Source: JAXDJH01 sp034663635 (GTDB lineage Bacteria; Actinomycetota; CADDZG01; WHSQ01). Taken from it: a stretch of DNA of 64,000 bases. A program made the position numbers and the translations under genes. Position 1 is the stretch's first letter; the number at the start of each line of letters is the position of its first letter. The notes beneath the pieces are model-generated. The model saw only the letters and a program-made list of their open reading frames with translations, was not told the origin of the DNA and ran no database searches. Below are positions 31,469-39,956 of the stretch, piece by piece. The DNA is taken from the NCBI GenBank assembly GCA_034663635.1, contig JAXDJH010000012.1:1-64000 (forward strand), written 5' to 3'.

Positions 31469-33607
31469 CTAAGCAACCGGCTTGAGGGGGGCCAGGCTTA
31501 GATCGAGCCTTTTCTCGCCCGCCTCGGGAAAATTGATCGTCGCTTCCAGTCCGCCGACGCCCGATCGCGCTATCTCGATGATCGTGCCCCTGCCCCATTT
31601 CGTGTGCTCGACCTCCTGGCCGACTTTGAAAGTCGTCGGGTCCGCTTGGGGGCCTTGAGACTTGAGGGGCTTCGAGCGCGCCTCCGCTCGGGCGATGAGC
31701 TCGTTGGGTATCTCGTTCAGGAAACGTGAGGCCGGGTTGTAGTTCGTCCCTCCCCACAGGCTCCTGGACCATGCGTTCAGAAGGTACAGCCGTTCGCGCG
31801 CACGAGTGATGCCCACATAACAGAGTCGCCTCTCCTCCTCGAGCTGGTCGGCGTCACCGAGGGAACGGATATGCGGGAACACCCCTTCCTCCAGCCCGAC
31901 TATGAAGACGACGGGAAACTCGAGCCCCTTCGCGTTGTGAAGCGTCATGAAAGTGACGCCCATCTCCTCGCCCTGCTCCTCGTCGGTGTCGGTCATCAGC
32001 GCGATCTCTTCGAGGAACCCGGTGAGCGAAGGCTCTGCCGCGCGATCGTCGTATTCCTTGCCCACCCCGGCGAGCTCTCGAAGGTTCTCCTGGCGCGAGA
32101 GCGACTCGAACGTTCGGTCCGACTTCAACTCGTCCATGTAGCCGGTGATGTCCCAGGCCATCTCGATGATCTCGGCCACCGAAAGCTTGCGCTCCGCAGC
32201 CTCTCGGATCCGCCGGAACAGGCCTGCTCCCTCGAGGATGCCGCCGAGCGCTCTCTTCGTGATGCCGGGGACCTCCTCAGCGCGATCGAACACCTCGCCG
32301 AGCGGGATCGAGTGTTGCTCCGCGAAGTTCGTCAGTCGCGCTATCGACGTGTCGCCTATCCCCCGGCGAGGGGCCTGGGCCGCGCGCTGGATGCTCACAA
32401 CATCCGAAGGATTCATCGCGCCACGCAACCAAGCCATCAGGTCCTTGACCTCTTTGCGCTCGTAGAAACGCACGCCACCCACGACTCGATAGGAAACCCC
32501 GTCCTTCGAGAAGATCTCTTCCAGGACTCGCGACTGGGCGTTGGTGCGGTAGAAGACGGCGATGTCTTTCATCGCGTATCCGTTCCCCTTCAACCGCTCG
32601 ACTTCGCCCGATACCCATGCGGCTTCGTCGTGTTCGTTCTGAGCGTGATAGCGCGTGATGAGATCTCCAGCTGCGGACTCGGTCCAAAGCGACTTCGGCT
32701 TGCGCATCGCGTTGTTCTCGATCACCGAGTTCGCCGCGTTGAGGATCGTCTGTGTCGACCGATAGTTCTGCTCGAGAGTGATGGCGCGCGCCTCGGGCCA
32801 ATCTCTTTCGAAGTCGAGGAGGTTCTTGATCGTGGCTCCTCTGAACGCGTAGATCCCCTGGTCGGCATCTCCGACGACGAAGATGTTGCGGAACTTGCCG
32901 GCCAGCAACGTGCCCAAACGTGACTGCGCGTAGTTCGTGTCTTGGAACTCGTCGATCAAGACGTGCTCGAACCGATCCTGGTAGCGAGCGAGTGTCTCGG
33001 GGAAACGGTCGAAGATCTCGACGACGTTCATGATCAGGTCGTCGAAGTCCATCGCGGACGCCAGCCGAACGCGTCTCTGATAGTCCGTGTAGATCTCCGC
33101 GACCTGGCGCTGCCACGGATCGGAGGCGAAGTCAGCGTAGAGACCGGGGCCCATCAGTTTGTTCTTCGCGTCCGAGATCGTCGTTGCGACGGCCCTGGGC
33201 GGGACTCGCTTCGGGTCGACGTTCAGGTCCTTCATGACCATCTTGATCATCCGCTCGGTGTCGCCGGAGTCGTAGATCGAGAAGGAAGAACGCATGTCCA
33301 ACTGATGTGCTTCACGTCGAAGGATCCGCACGCACGCAGAGTGGAACGTCGAAACCCACATCTGATCGGCGACGGATCCCACGAGTTCCGCCACCCGCCG
33401 TCTCATCTCGGCCGCCGCCTTGTTTGTGAACGTGATGGCGATGATCCGGAAAGGCGAGATCCCCTGGGCGATCAGATGGGCGATCCGGTAGGTGAGAACC
33501 CTCGTCTTCCCCGAGCCGGCCCCCGCAACGACGAGCATGGGGCCCCCCGGGTACTCGACGGCCTCGCGCTGCACGGGGTTCAGGTCATCGAGATAGTCCG
33601 ACTTCAC
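31469..33607 (-). CDS. pcrA: ATP-dependent DNA helicase PcrA/UvrD
   Basis: This 712-aa superfamily 1 helicase opens with LNPVQREAVEYPGGPMLVVAGAG and Walker A AGSGKT near residue 30. It continues with the DEFQDTNYAQ motif II, GDADQGIYAFRGA (motif III), LEQNYRST (motif IV), TLHNAKGLEFPVVFI (motif V) and EERRLCYVGITRA (motif VI). The C-terminus has a Tudor-like GQEVEHTKWGRGTI, typical of PcrA, which binds RNA polymerase. It serves nucleotide excision repair and replication. Confidence 0.97.
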   Translation of the reverse strand: MKSDYLDDLNPVQREAVEYPGGPMLVVAGAGSGKTRVLTYRIAHLIAQGISPFRIIAITFTNKAAAEMRRRVAELVGSVADQMWVSTFHSACVRILRREAHQLDMRSSFSIYDSGDTERMIKMVMKDLNVDPKRVPPRAVATTISDAKNKLMGPGLYADFASDPWQRQVAEIYTDYQRRVRLASAMDFDDLIMNVVEIFDRFPETLARYQDRFEHVLIDEFQDTNYAQSRLGTLLAGKFRNIFVVGDADQGIYAFRGATIKNLLDFERDWPEARAITLEQNYRSTQTILNAANSVIENNAMRKPKSLWTESAAGDLITRYHAQNEHDEAAWVSGEVERLKGNGYAMKDIAVFYRTNAQSRVLEEIFSKDGVSYRVVGGVRFYERKEVKDLMAWLRGAMNPSDVVSIQRAAQAPRRGIGDTSIARLTNFAEQHSIPLGEVFDRAEEVPGITKRALGGILEGAGLFRRIREAAERKLSVAEIIEMAWDITGYMDELKSDRTFESLSRQENLRELAGVGKEYDDRAAEPSLTGFLEEIALMTDTDEEQGEEMGVTFMTLHNAKGLEFPVVFIVGLEEGVFPHIRSLGDADQLEEERRLCYVGITRARERLYLLNAWSRSLWGGTNYNPASRFLNEIPNELIARAEARSKPLKSQGPQADPTTFKVGQEVEHTKWGRGTIIEIARSGVGGLEATINFPEAGEKRLDLSLAPLKPVA

Positions 33608-33614
33608 CCTTCGA

Positions 33615-35144
33615 TTATCGAGCCTGGGACGAGCCCCTAAGTCGGGCGACGAGGCCCGCGGCCCCTCGCCTTTCTTCGGGAGTGAGACCTACGGCGGCAT
33701 ATACGGCCAGATAAACGATCCCGCCGGCAACGGCGGTGGCGACGAGCTCGACCAGACTCGCCGCGTCCAGGACCTGGTGAACAGCCCACATGGCCACGGC
33801 ACAAGCAACTGCGGCCGGGACCATTCGGAGGTAGAGGCCGTCATAGGGCTGGATCTTCACGAACCTCTTCACCAGGATCAGCCTGGCGATGTTGGCGACG
33901 GCGAAAGTCGCAGCGTTCGCGATGGCGGCCCCCTCCATCCCGTATCTCGGACAGAGCCAGAACGCCAGAACGAGGTCGAACACGAGCGACCCTGCATAGA
34001 CAAGGAGATCCCATCCCGTCCGTCCCGCCATGATCAGGACGAAGCCCACGCTCCCCGTCGCGATGTTGAACAGCTGTCCGCCGAGGAGGATCAACAATGC
34101 GCCCTTGGCGTCCGAGAACTCGCCCCCGAATAACTTCAATACGTTCTGCGGTGCAACGGCGAGCAGGATGAAGGCGGGCAGCGTTGCCGCGATCGTCCAC
34201 CGGGTCAGCGTCTTGAAAAGTTTGTCCAACCGTTCGGTCTCGCCCCGATTGTGGAGATCCGCGACGTAGGGGCTGAACATCAGGTTGACCGAGGTGAGGA
34301 ACAGGACCACGATCTGCCCGACGCGGAGGGCCGCCGAGTAACTGCCAACCTCGGCATCCGACGCGTAGCGGGTGAGAACGAATAGATCCGTCCAGAACAG
34401 GAGCTGCGAGAACAGAGCGGCCGGCGCTCGAGGACCCGCGTAACGGAACAGCTTGCTCATCGCACCGGCTTCGAGCGGCGCGGACTCCCATCTCGAGCTT
34501 TCCTTCAGCCAGAAGTAGGCGGCCGCGAGGGACGCTAGTACCCACGAAACCGAATACGCGAGAACGCTCATCCATGCCGTCTCGCTGATCCGCCAGCCAA
34601 GGACCATCAGGACCACCCACATGACGGGCTGTCCGGCCCAGAACACATAAAGCGTGTAACGCATGATCTTGAGGCCGCGCGTCGCGGATAGCCAGACGTT
34701 CGTGAGCGCGAGGAACGGAAGGCCGAGCGCTGCCGCTTCGATGACGTGCCGGCCCATCGCGGCGTCGATGGACAAAACCGAACGAAGCTGGTCGGCGAGC
34801 ACGAGACCGAGAAAAGCCACGATGAGGCTGACTGCTCCTGCGATCGCAACGGCGCGCGTCACCGGACGCTTGATGCGCTCCCACCGTCCGACCCCGGCCT
34901 CCACCGCAACGTCGCGCAGAACGGCCATGTCCATCCCGGCCCGGGTGGCGAACGACGCGACGAAAGCGGCCTGGGTCACGACGGTGACGACTCCGAACGC
35001 TTCGCGCCCGAGGACGTGCGACATGAGGAGGTTCGCGGCCAGCGTCGCCACGCCGGCGATAGCGATCCCGAGAACGTTCTGAGCCGTCCCGGCGAAGATC
35101 CGCCGGTAATCCCCGCCACCTGAAGAAGCCGAAGCCTTCGTCAC
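33615..35144 (-). CDS. Polysaccharide flippase-like membrane protein (MOP superfamily, Wzx/MurJ-like)
   Basis: The protein is 509 aa with about 12-14 membrane helices. The N-terminal FAGTAQNVLGIAIAGVATLAANLLMSHVLG and later YAGPRAPAALFSQLLFWTDLFVL and RVGQIVVLFLTSVNLMFSPYVADL match the oligosaccharide-lipid flippase branch. It probably flips lipid-linked sugars across the membrane. The gmd gene at 40 kb is the only sugar-nucleotide gene nearby. It follows guaA at a distance of 49 bases on the same strand. Confidence 0.87.
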   Translation of the reverse strand: MTKASASSGGGDYRRIFAGTAQNVLGIAIAGVATLAANLLMSHVLGREAFGVVTVVTQAAFVASFATRAGMDMAVLRDVAVEAGVGRWERIKRPVTRAVAIAGAVSLIVAFLGLVLADQLRSVLSIDAAMGRHVIEAAALGLPFLALTNVWLSATRGLKIMRYTLYVFWAGQPVMWVVLMVLGWRISETAWMSVLAYSVSWVLASLAAAYFWLKESSRWESAPLEAGAMSKLFRYAGPRAPAALFSQLLFWTDLFVLTRYASDAEVGSYSAALRVGQIVVLFLTSVNLMFSPYVADLHNRGETERLDKLFKTLTRWTIAATLPAFILLAVAPQNVLKLFGGEFSDAKGALLILLGGQLFNIATGSVGFVLIMAGRTGWDLLVYAGSLVFDLVLAFWLCPRYGMEGAAIANAATFAVANIARLILVKRFVKIQPYDGLYLRMVPAAVACAVAMWAVHQVLDAASLVELVATAVAGGIVYLAVYAAVGLTPEERRGAAGLVARLRGSSQAR

Positions 35145-35193
35145 CTATCTGCAGAAACGGTCATATGCGCCACTTTTGCAGACGGGTGAGCTT

Positions 35194-36735
35194 CTACTCC
35201 CACTCGATCGTGCCGGGGGGCTTCGAGGTGATGTCGTAGACGACGCGGTTGAGGCCGGGCACCTCGGCGATGATCCGGCTCGAGATGCGCTCGAGCAGGT
35301 CGTAGTCGAGTCTCGCCCAGTCGGCGGTCATCGCGTCTTCGCTCGTTACCGCGCGCAGGACGATGGGATGGCCGTAGGTGCGCTCATCGCCCATGACGCC
35401 GACCGAACGAACTGCCGGAAGGACCGCGAACGATTGCCAGATCTCGCGCAACATGTCGGCCCGCTTCATCTCTTCCATGACGATCGCATCGGCGGCCCTC
35501 AACAGCTCGAGTCGTTCCGCCGTTACGTCGCCGATGATCCGCACCGCGAGGCCCGGCCCCGGGAACGGCTGCCGCCAGACGATCTCCTCGGGAAGGCCGA
35601 GTTCCTCGCCGACCCGTCGGACCTCGTCCTTGAAGAGGTTCCGGAGCGGCTCGACGAGCGTCATCTTCATGTCCGCCGGCAGTCCGCCGACGTTGTGGTG
35701 GCTTTTGATCTTGGCGGCATCGCGCGTCCCGCTCTCGATCACGTCGGGGTAAAGCGTTCCCTGAACGAGGAAGCGAGCGTCGCCCAATTCCTCGCGGGCC
35801 ACCTCTTCGAAGATGCGGATGAAGGTCTCGCCGATGATCTTCCTCTTGGTCTCGGGATCGGTGACGCCGGCGAGCTTCTCGAGGAATCGATCAGCGGCTT
35901 TCACATGCACGAGATCGATCTGAAGATGCCGTTGAAAAGTCTCCTCGACCTGCTCGGCCTCACCTGAGCGCAGGAGGCCGTGGTCTACGAACACGCACGT
36001 CAGCTGATCGTCGACGGCTCGGTGAACCAGGGCCGCGGCAACGGACGAGTCGACTCCACCCGACAACGCACAGACGATCCGCTCATCGCCAACCGTCGCT
36101 CGGATCTGTTCGATCGCCGTCTCGATTATCGACGTCATCGTCCACGAAGGCATCAGGTCACACGCGTCGTAGAGGAAGTTTTTCAGCAGCTCGGTGCCCT
36201 TCGGCGTGTGTGCGACCTCGGGGTGGAACTGGACGCCATACATGCGGCGCTCCGGATCCTCGAACGCAGCCACCGGGGCGGCTTCCGTCGATGCGGTCAC
36301 CACGAACCCATCGGGGGGCCTGACGACGGCATCGTTGTGGCTCATCCACACGGTTTGTTCGGGAGGCAACTCGCGGAACAGGGTCGAGTTAGGCGCGGCC
36401 ACCTGGAGATGCGTCTTGCCGAACTCGGCGGTTCCGGTTCGGGCGACCTCGCCGCCGAGATTCATAGCCATCAGTTGGATCCCGTAGCAGATGCCGAGAA
36501 CCGGAGTCCCAAGTTCAAACAGCCTCGGGTCTGCGGTTGGGGCCCCCGGCGAGTGCACGGACTTCGGCCCCCCCGACAAGATGATCCCCGCCGGGTTCTT
36601 CGCTTTCAGCTCATCGATCGGGATGTCGTGCGGCACGATCTCTGAATAGACGTGACATTCGCGCACGCGCCTCGCGATGAGCTGCGCGTATTGGGCGCCG
36701 TAATCGACGACCAGAACGGTGGGGGTATCGCTCAC
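35194..36735 (-). CDS. guaA: GMP synthase (glutamine-hydrolysing)
   Basis: The protein is 513 aa. The N-terminal glutamine amidotransferase domain has the catalytic Cys in VLGICYGIQLMA and His/Glu in VQFHPEVAHTP. The ATP pyrophosphatase domain has the P-loop ALSGGVDSSVAAAL. The C-terminal dimerisation domain ends DITSKPPGTIEWE. It converts XMP to GMP. Confidence 0.98.
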   Translation of the reverse strand: MSDTPTVLVVDYGAQYAQLIARRVRECHVYSEIVPHDIPIDELKAKNPAGIILSGGPKSVHSPGAPTADPRLFELGTPVLGICYGIQLMAMNLGGEVARTGTAEFGKTHLQVAAPNSTLFRELPPEQTVWMSHNDAVVRPPDGFVVTASTEAAPVAAFEDPERRMYGVQFHPEVAHTPKGTELLKNFLYDACDLMPSWTMTSIIETAIEQIRATVGDERIVCALSGGVDSSVAAALVHRAVDDQLTCVFVDHGLLRSGEAEQVEETFQRHLQIDLVHVKAADRFLEKLAGVTDPETKRKIIGETFIRIFEEVAREELGDARFLVQGTLYPDVIESGTRDAAKIKSHHNVGGLPADMKMTLVEPLRNLFKDEVRRVGEELGLPEEIVWRQPFPGPGLAVRIIGDVTAERLELLRAADAIVMEEMKRADMLREIWQSFAVLPAVRSVGVMGDERTYGHPIVLRAVTSEDAMTADWARLDYDLLERISSRIIAEVPGLNRVVYDITSKPPGTIEWE

Positions 36736-36810
36736 GAGATGTATTTATGGGGGTCAGGCGACATCCGCATAAGCAATCTTACCGCGCACCCTCTTCAGAA
36801 CCCGGAGCGA

Positions 36811-37689
36811 TCATTTTGGAGGCTTGCGGCCCTCGACGACGATCGAGAGCCCGTCGTTGTCCGTAGCTACGCCGTGATCCTCGAGCTGCGCCTTTCGATA
36901 GAGCTTCTGGATCTTCTTTCCGAGGTCGTCGGACACTTCGAGAAGCAGCCATCCCCCGGGCCGCAAGAGTGGAGCTCCCTCTTGCACGGCACGACGCATC
37001 AACGTCAATCCATCGGCCGATTGATCGGTGAGCGTGTAGATCGGTTCGTGATCACGGACTTCGGTTGGCATGTCCTCGAGCTCGCCGTGCGGTACGTAGG
37101 GCACGTGTCCGGTGATGACGTCGACCTTTCCGACGAGTTCGTGCGGCAGCTCCGAGTACATGTCGCTCGCACGCGCCGTCAGATTCCGGATGCCCAGGCG
37201 ACGCGCGTTGCTGCGGCCTTGGACCAAAGCCTCCTCGTCGATCTCGAGCGCCCACACATCGGCGGAGGGGAACTCGTCTGCGATGGCCAAAGCGATCGGA
37301 GCCGCTCCCGCGCAGACATCGATGACGACGGGCTTCTTCCGCCCCTTTAACCGCTTCAGCGCGCGATCAACGGTCAGCTCGGAGGACGGACGGGGCACGA
37401 AAGCCCCCGGCTTCACTTTCAGGTCGAGCCCGTAGAACTCGATCCTGCCGGTGATGAAGGGGAACGGCTCGCCGCCGGCGCGTCGTGCGATCAGCGACAG
37501 GTACCTCTCGCGCAGTCTGCGAGAAGGCTCGACCTTGGCGTTCAGATCATCGTGATCGATATCGAGCGTGAAGGCGAGGAGCTGCTCAGCCTCCAGTCGA
37601 TTGTCGTGGTCGTCGAACAGATGAGTACTGTCTTGAAGTACTCGCTCTCCCAGATCGATGAGATCTTGCGCGGTGACAGGCTCGCTCAT
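36811..37689 (-). CDS. PrmC/HemK-like methyltransferase paralogue with altered NPPY motif
   Basis: The protein is 292 aa. It has a helical N-terminal domain and a Rossmann methyltransferase domain with the SAM site VVIDVCAGAAPIALA (121-135). GRIEFYGLDLKVKPGAFVPRP matches PrmC. The catalytic NPPY of PrmC, which binds the target Gln side chain, is replaced by GHVPY at 194-198. This resembles an actinobacterial PrmC-related group of unknown substrate with xxxPYVP. It may methylate another protein or have lost activity. Its start lies about 110 bp from the stop of the Lrp gene, with a TTACATGTAA palindrome between (37732-37741). Confidence 0.85.
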   Translation of the reverse strand: MSEPVTAQDLIDLGERVLQDSTHLFDDHDNRLEAEQLLAFTLDIDHDDLNAKVEPSRRLRERYLSLIARRAGGEPFPFITGRIEFYGLDLKVKPGAFVPRPSSELTVDRALKRLKGRKKPVVIDVCAGAAPIALAIADEFPSADVWALEIDEEALVQGRSNARRLGIRNLTARASDMYSELPHELVGKVDVITGHVPYVPHGELEDMPTEVRDHEPIYTLTDQSADGLTLMRRAVQEGAPLLRPGGWLLLEVSDDLGKKIQKLYRKAQLEDHGVATDNDGLSIVVEGRKPPK

Positions 37690-37803
37690 AGAGCCGCCAT
37701 GCTACAAAGCGGTTCGCGCGAATCGGCGCGGTTACATGTAAAGGCACTGGCACGAATATGCACCTGGCGAGGGCCCAAGAACCGTCTTTGAACGGAAGTT
37801 GAC

Positions 37804-38304
37804 CTAGGCGGGTTGGTCCGCGGGGGTCTCCTCGGGAACCGGCACCGGGATGGTCGGGCGCTCGAGCTCCGTGGACAACACCATGGTCGTCCTCGTTCGG
37901 GCCACGCCTCGGATCGAACGGATCCGGCGCAGGAGTTTCTCCATGTCCTTGTTTGTGGCGGTTCTGACCTTGAGCAGGTAGCAGTCCTCGCCCGCGATGC
38001 GATGGAACTCGAGAACGTCTGGCTCGTCACAGATCCTCGCGACGATCGGATCGTCGATGGCGAACTCGTTGCCTTCAGCCATCGTCACCATCACGAAAGC
38101 CGCGTGGGACCGATTGAGTTCCTCTGGGTCCAACACCGCGGTGTAGCCGGAGATGACTCCGCTCTGCTCCAGCTTTCGAACGCGCTCGTGAACGGCAGGG
38201 CCGGAGAGCCCAACCTCTTTCGCTATCGAGGCATGGGCCATCCGGCCGTCCTCGCGCAAAAGCTCGAGGATCCGCCGGTCGATCCGATCGAGGCCGGTGG
38301 GCAT
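37804..38304 (-). CDS. Lrp/AsnC family transcriptional regulator
   Basis: The protein is 166 aa. The N-terminal winged helix has LDRIDRRILELLREDGRMAHASIAKEVGLSGPAVHERVRKLEQSG-type sequence. The C-terminal RAM domain includes GEDCYLLKVRTATNKDMEKLLRRI. Such regulators respond to amino acids. The C-terminus is Pro-rich (IPVPVPEETP). It is preceded on the same strand by two tiny coupled ORFs (38311-38549) and is probably cotranscribed with them from the -10 at 38593. Confidence 0.92.
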   Translation of the reverse strand: MPTGLDRIDRRILELLREDGRMAHASIAKEVGLSGPAVHERVRKLEQSGVISGYTAVLDPEELNRSHAAFVMVTMAEGNEFAIDDPIVARICDEPDVLEFHRIAGEDCYLLKVRTATNKDMEKLLRRIRSIRGVARTRTTMVLSTELERPTIPVPVPEETPADQPA

Positions 38305-38310
38305 CTCAGC

Positions 38311-38418
38311 TCACCAACCCCGCCGGGTGCCCTCGGGGGTGCGAACGGCCCCCTGGGTGCCTCGGACCGCCAGTGTCCGGTCGAGGCCGTAAAGGAATCC
38401 GCTTCCGTACATATTCAT
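38311..38418 (-). CDS. Small ORF of 35 aa, translationally coupled
   Basis: ATG 38418 shares its A with the TGA stop of the upstream 43-aa ORF. The frame reads MNMYGSGFLYGLDRTLAVRG, then 15 more residues ending in GTRRGW, and stops seven bases before the Lrp start. AAGGCAGG lies just upstream. The product is basic and Gly-rich with no membrane segment. I recognise no family. The coupling and the tight spacing to both neighbours are the main evidence that it is real. Confidence 0.5.
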   Translation of the reverse strand: MNMYGSGFLYGLDRTLAVRGTQGAVRTPEGTRRGW

Positions 38419-38549
38419 CACCTGCCTTGTCGCTCGAAGGTGCCGCCATGCTCGAACCAGTCGTCGGCGTCCCTCGTGTCCCGGCCATACCAGGTAGCGA
38501 GGAGGTCCAGACCGACCAGAGCCGTAACGATTATTAGGCCCGTAAGCAT
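38418..38549 (-). CDS. Small membrane protein of 43 aa ahead of the Lrp gene
   Basis: The frame begins MLTGLIIVTALVGLDLLATW and is followed by a charged tail (YGRDTRDADDWFEHGG and FERQGR). A GGAGG ribosome-binding site lies five bases before the ATG, and a perfect TATAAT (38593-38598) lies about 44 bases upstream. The single helix with short N-terminus and polar C-tail suggests a small inner-membrane protein. No function is known to me. It forms a probable three-gene operon with the 35-aa ORF and the Lrp gene. Confidence 0.65.
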   Translation of the reverse strand: MLTGLIIVTALVGLDLLATWYGRDTRDADDWFEHGGTFERQGR

Positions 38550-38592
38550 TTTGACCTCCAATTCTTAATCCGATGTACATATCTACCAACGG

Positions 38593-38598
38593 ATTATA
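38593..38598 (-). promoter_or_regulatory. Consensus -10 element for the small-ORF/Lrp operon
   Basis: The minus strand reads TATAAT here, a perfect -10. No good -35 hexamer is seen at 16-18 bp; TTGTCT lies at 21 bp. Transcription would start near 38586, giving a leader of about 37 bases to the ATG at 38549. Confidence 0.6.
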
Positions 38599-38630
38599 GG
38601 GCATGGGTATTCCAGACCGAGACAAATAAA

Positions 38631-38650
38631 GGGGCCGGTTTCCCGGCCCC
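38631..38650 (-). terminator. Rho-independent terminator downstream of guaB3
   Basis: GGGGCCGG (38631-38638) pairs perfectly with CCGGCCCC (38643-38650) around a four-base loop. On the minus strand the stem is followed by TTTATTTG, a usable U tract. It ends the guaB3 transcript before the small-ORF/Lrp operon begins. Confidence 0.9.
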
Positions 38651-38686
38651 CTGGAACTGCTGAGTTTGGCTTGGTTCTAGAGCCCG

Positions 38687-39847
38687 CTAAGCCCCCATGC
38701 CCACGTGCTGAGACCTCTGGAGGTCCTTGCCTTCGGTCTTGAGGGCCGGTGCGACCATCACCTCCGCCTTCTGGAACTCCTTGATGTTGGCGTAGCCGCA
38801 GGTCGCGAGGCTCGTCCGGAGCGCTCCGAACAGATTCAGTCGGCCGTCGTTCTCGTGAGCGGGACCGACCAGCACCTCCTCGAGCGTTCCCAGCGTCGAA
38901 GTCTTGACCCGCGCTCCTCTCGGCAGGGTGGGATGGAACGTGGCCATGCCCCAGTGGTAGCCATGACCCGGTGCCTCGCTGGCCGTTGCCAATGGAGAAC
39001 CGATCATCACCGCGTCGGCTCCACAGGCGATCGCCTTGGCGATGTCACCACCCGTGCGCATCCCGCCGTCCGCGATCACGTGGCAGTAGCGGCCGGTCTC
39101 GTCGAGATGCCGGATCCGTGCGCCGGCTGCGTCCGCGATCGCGGTCGCCTGAGGAACGCCGATCCCGAGCACGCCGCGCGTCGTGCACGCAGCTCCCGGG
39201 CCAACTCCCACGAGAACACCGATCGCCCCGGTGCGCATCAGGTGCAGCGCAGTGGAATACGACGCGCACCCCCCGACGATCACGGGGATGTCGTAGGTCG
39301 AGATGAATCGCTTGAGGTTCAACGGCTCGGTCGTCTTGGAGACGTGTTCCGCAGACACGACCGTCCCCTGGATCACGAGGATGTCGAGCTCGGCTTCGAG
39401 AGCGAGCTTGTGATAGCGCTCGACGCGCTGGGGCGTGAGTGACGCGGCGGCTCTGACGCCGGCGTCTTTGATCTCGCGGATCCGCTTGTAGATGAGCTCT
39501 TCCTTGATGGGCTCTTGGTACATCTCCTGCATGCGACGCGTTGCTTCGTCGCCGGGAAGCTCGGCTATCTCGGCGAGGAGGTCGGTGGGATCGTCGTAAC
39601 GCGTCTGGAGGCCTTCCAGATTCAGCACGGCGAGCCCGCCCAAACGGCCTATCTCGATCGCGGTCTGAGTTGACACGACTCCGTCCATCGCCGAGGCCAG
39701 CAACGGAAGTTCGAAGGTGTAGGCGTCGATCTCCCACGAGATGTCGACGTCGTCGGGGTCGCGGGTCCTCCGCGAGGGGACGATGGCTATGTCGTCGAAG
39801 CCGTAGGCCCGGCGACCGGATTTGCCGATACCGATCTCAATCTCCAC
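38687..39847 (-). CDS. GuaB3-family IMP dehydrogenase-like protein
   Basis: This 386-aa TIM-barrel protein begins with the GuaB3-type IGKSGRRAYGFDDIAIVPSRRTRDP. It has the catalytic Cys loop GVGPGAACTTRGVLGIGVPQ, and HVIADGGMRTGGDIAKAIACGADAVMIG for the phosphate site. It lacks the CBS pair of classical IMP dehydrogenases. Actinobacteria usually carry this paralogue besides GuaB2. Whether it acts as an IMP dehydrogenase or a GMP reductase-like enzyme is not settled by sequence. It lies near guaA. Confidence 0.92.
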   Translation of the reverse strand: MEIEIGIGKSGRRAYGFDDIAIVPSRRTRDPDDVDISWEIDAYTFELPLLASAMDGVVSTQTAIEIGRLGGLAVLNLEGLQTRYDDPTDLLAEIAELPGDEATRRMQEMYQEPIKEELIYKRIREIKDAGVRAAASLTPQRVERYHKLALEAELDILVIQGTVVSAEHVSKTTEPLNLKRFISTYDIPVIVGGCASYSTALHLMRTGAIGVLVGVGPGAACTTRGVLGIGVPQATAIADAAGARIRHLDETGRYCHVIADGGMRTGGDIAKAIACGADAVMIGSPLATASEAPGHGYHWGMATFHPTLPRGARVKTSTLGTLEEVLVGPAHENDGRLNLFGALRTSLATCGYANIKEFQKAEVMVAPALKTEGKDLQRSQHVGMGA

Positions 39848-39956
39848 CCTGACTCCTTCTTTAGCGCTTAAGTCTTTGTATCAGAGGGGGCACCGGACCC
39901 CACCGCGATGTTGAAACTGTGTCTGGAGTGATGGTCGATGTTCTCATCCTGGCGGC

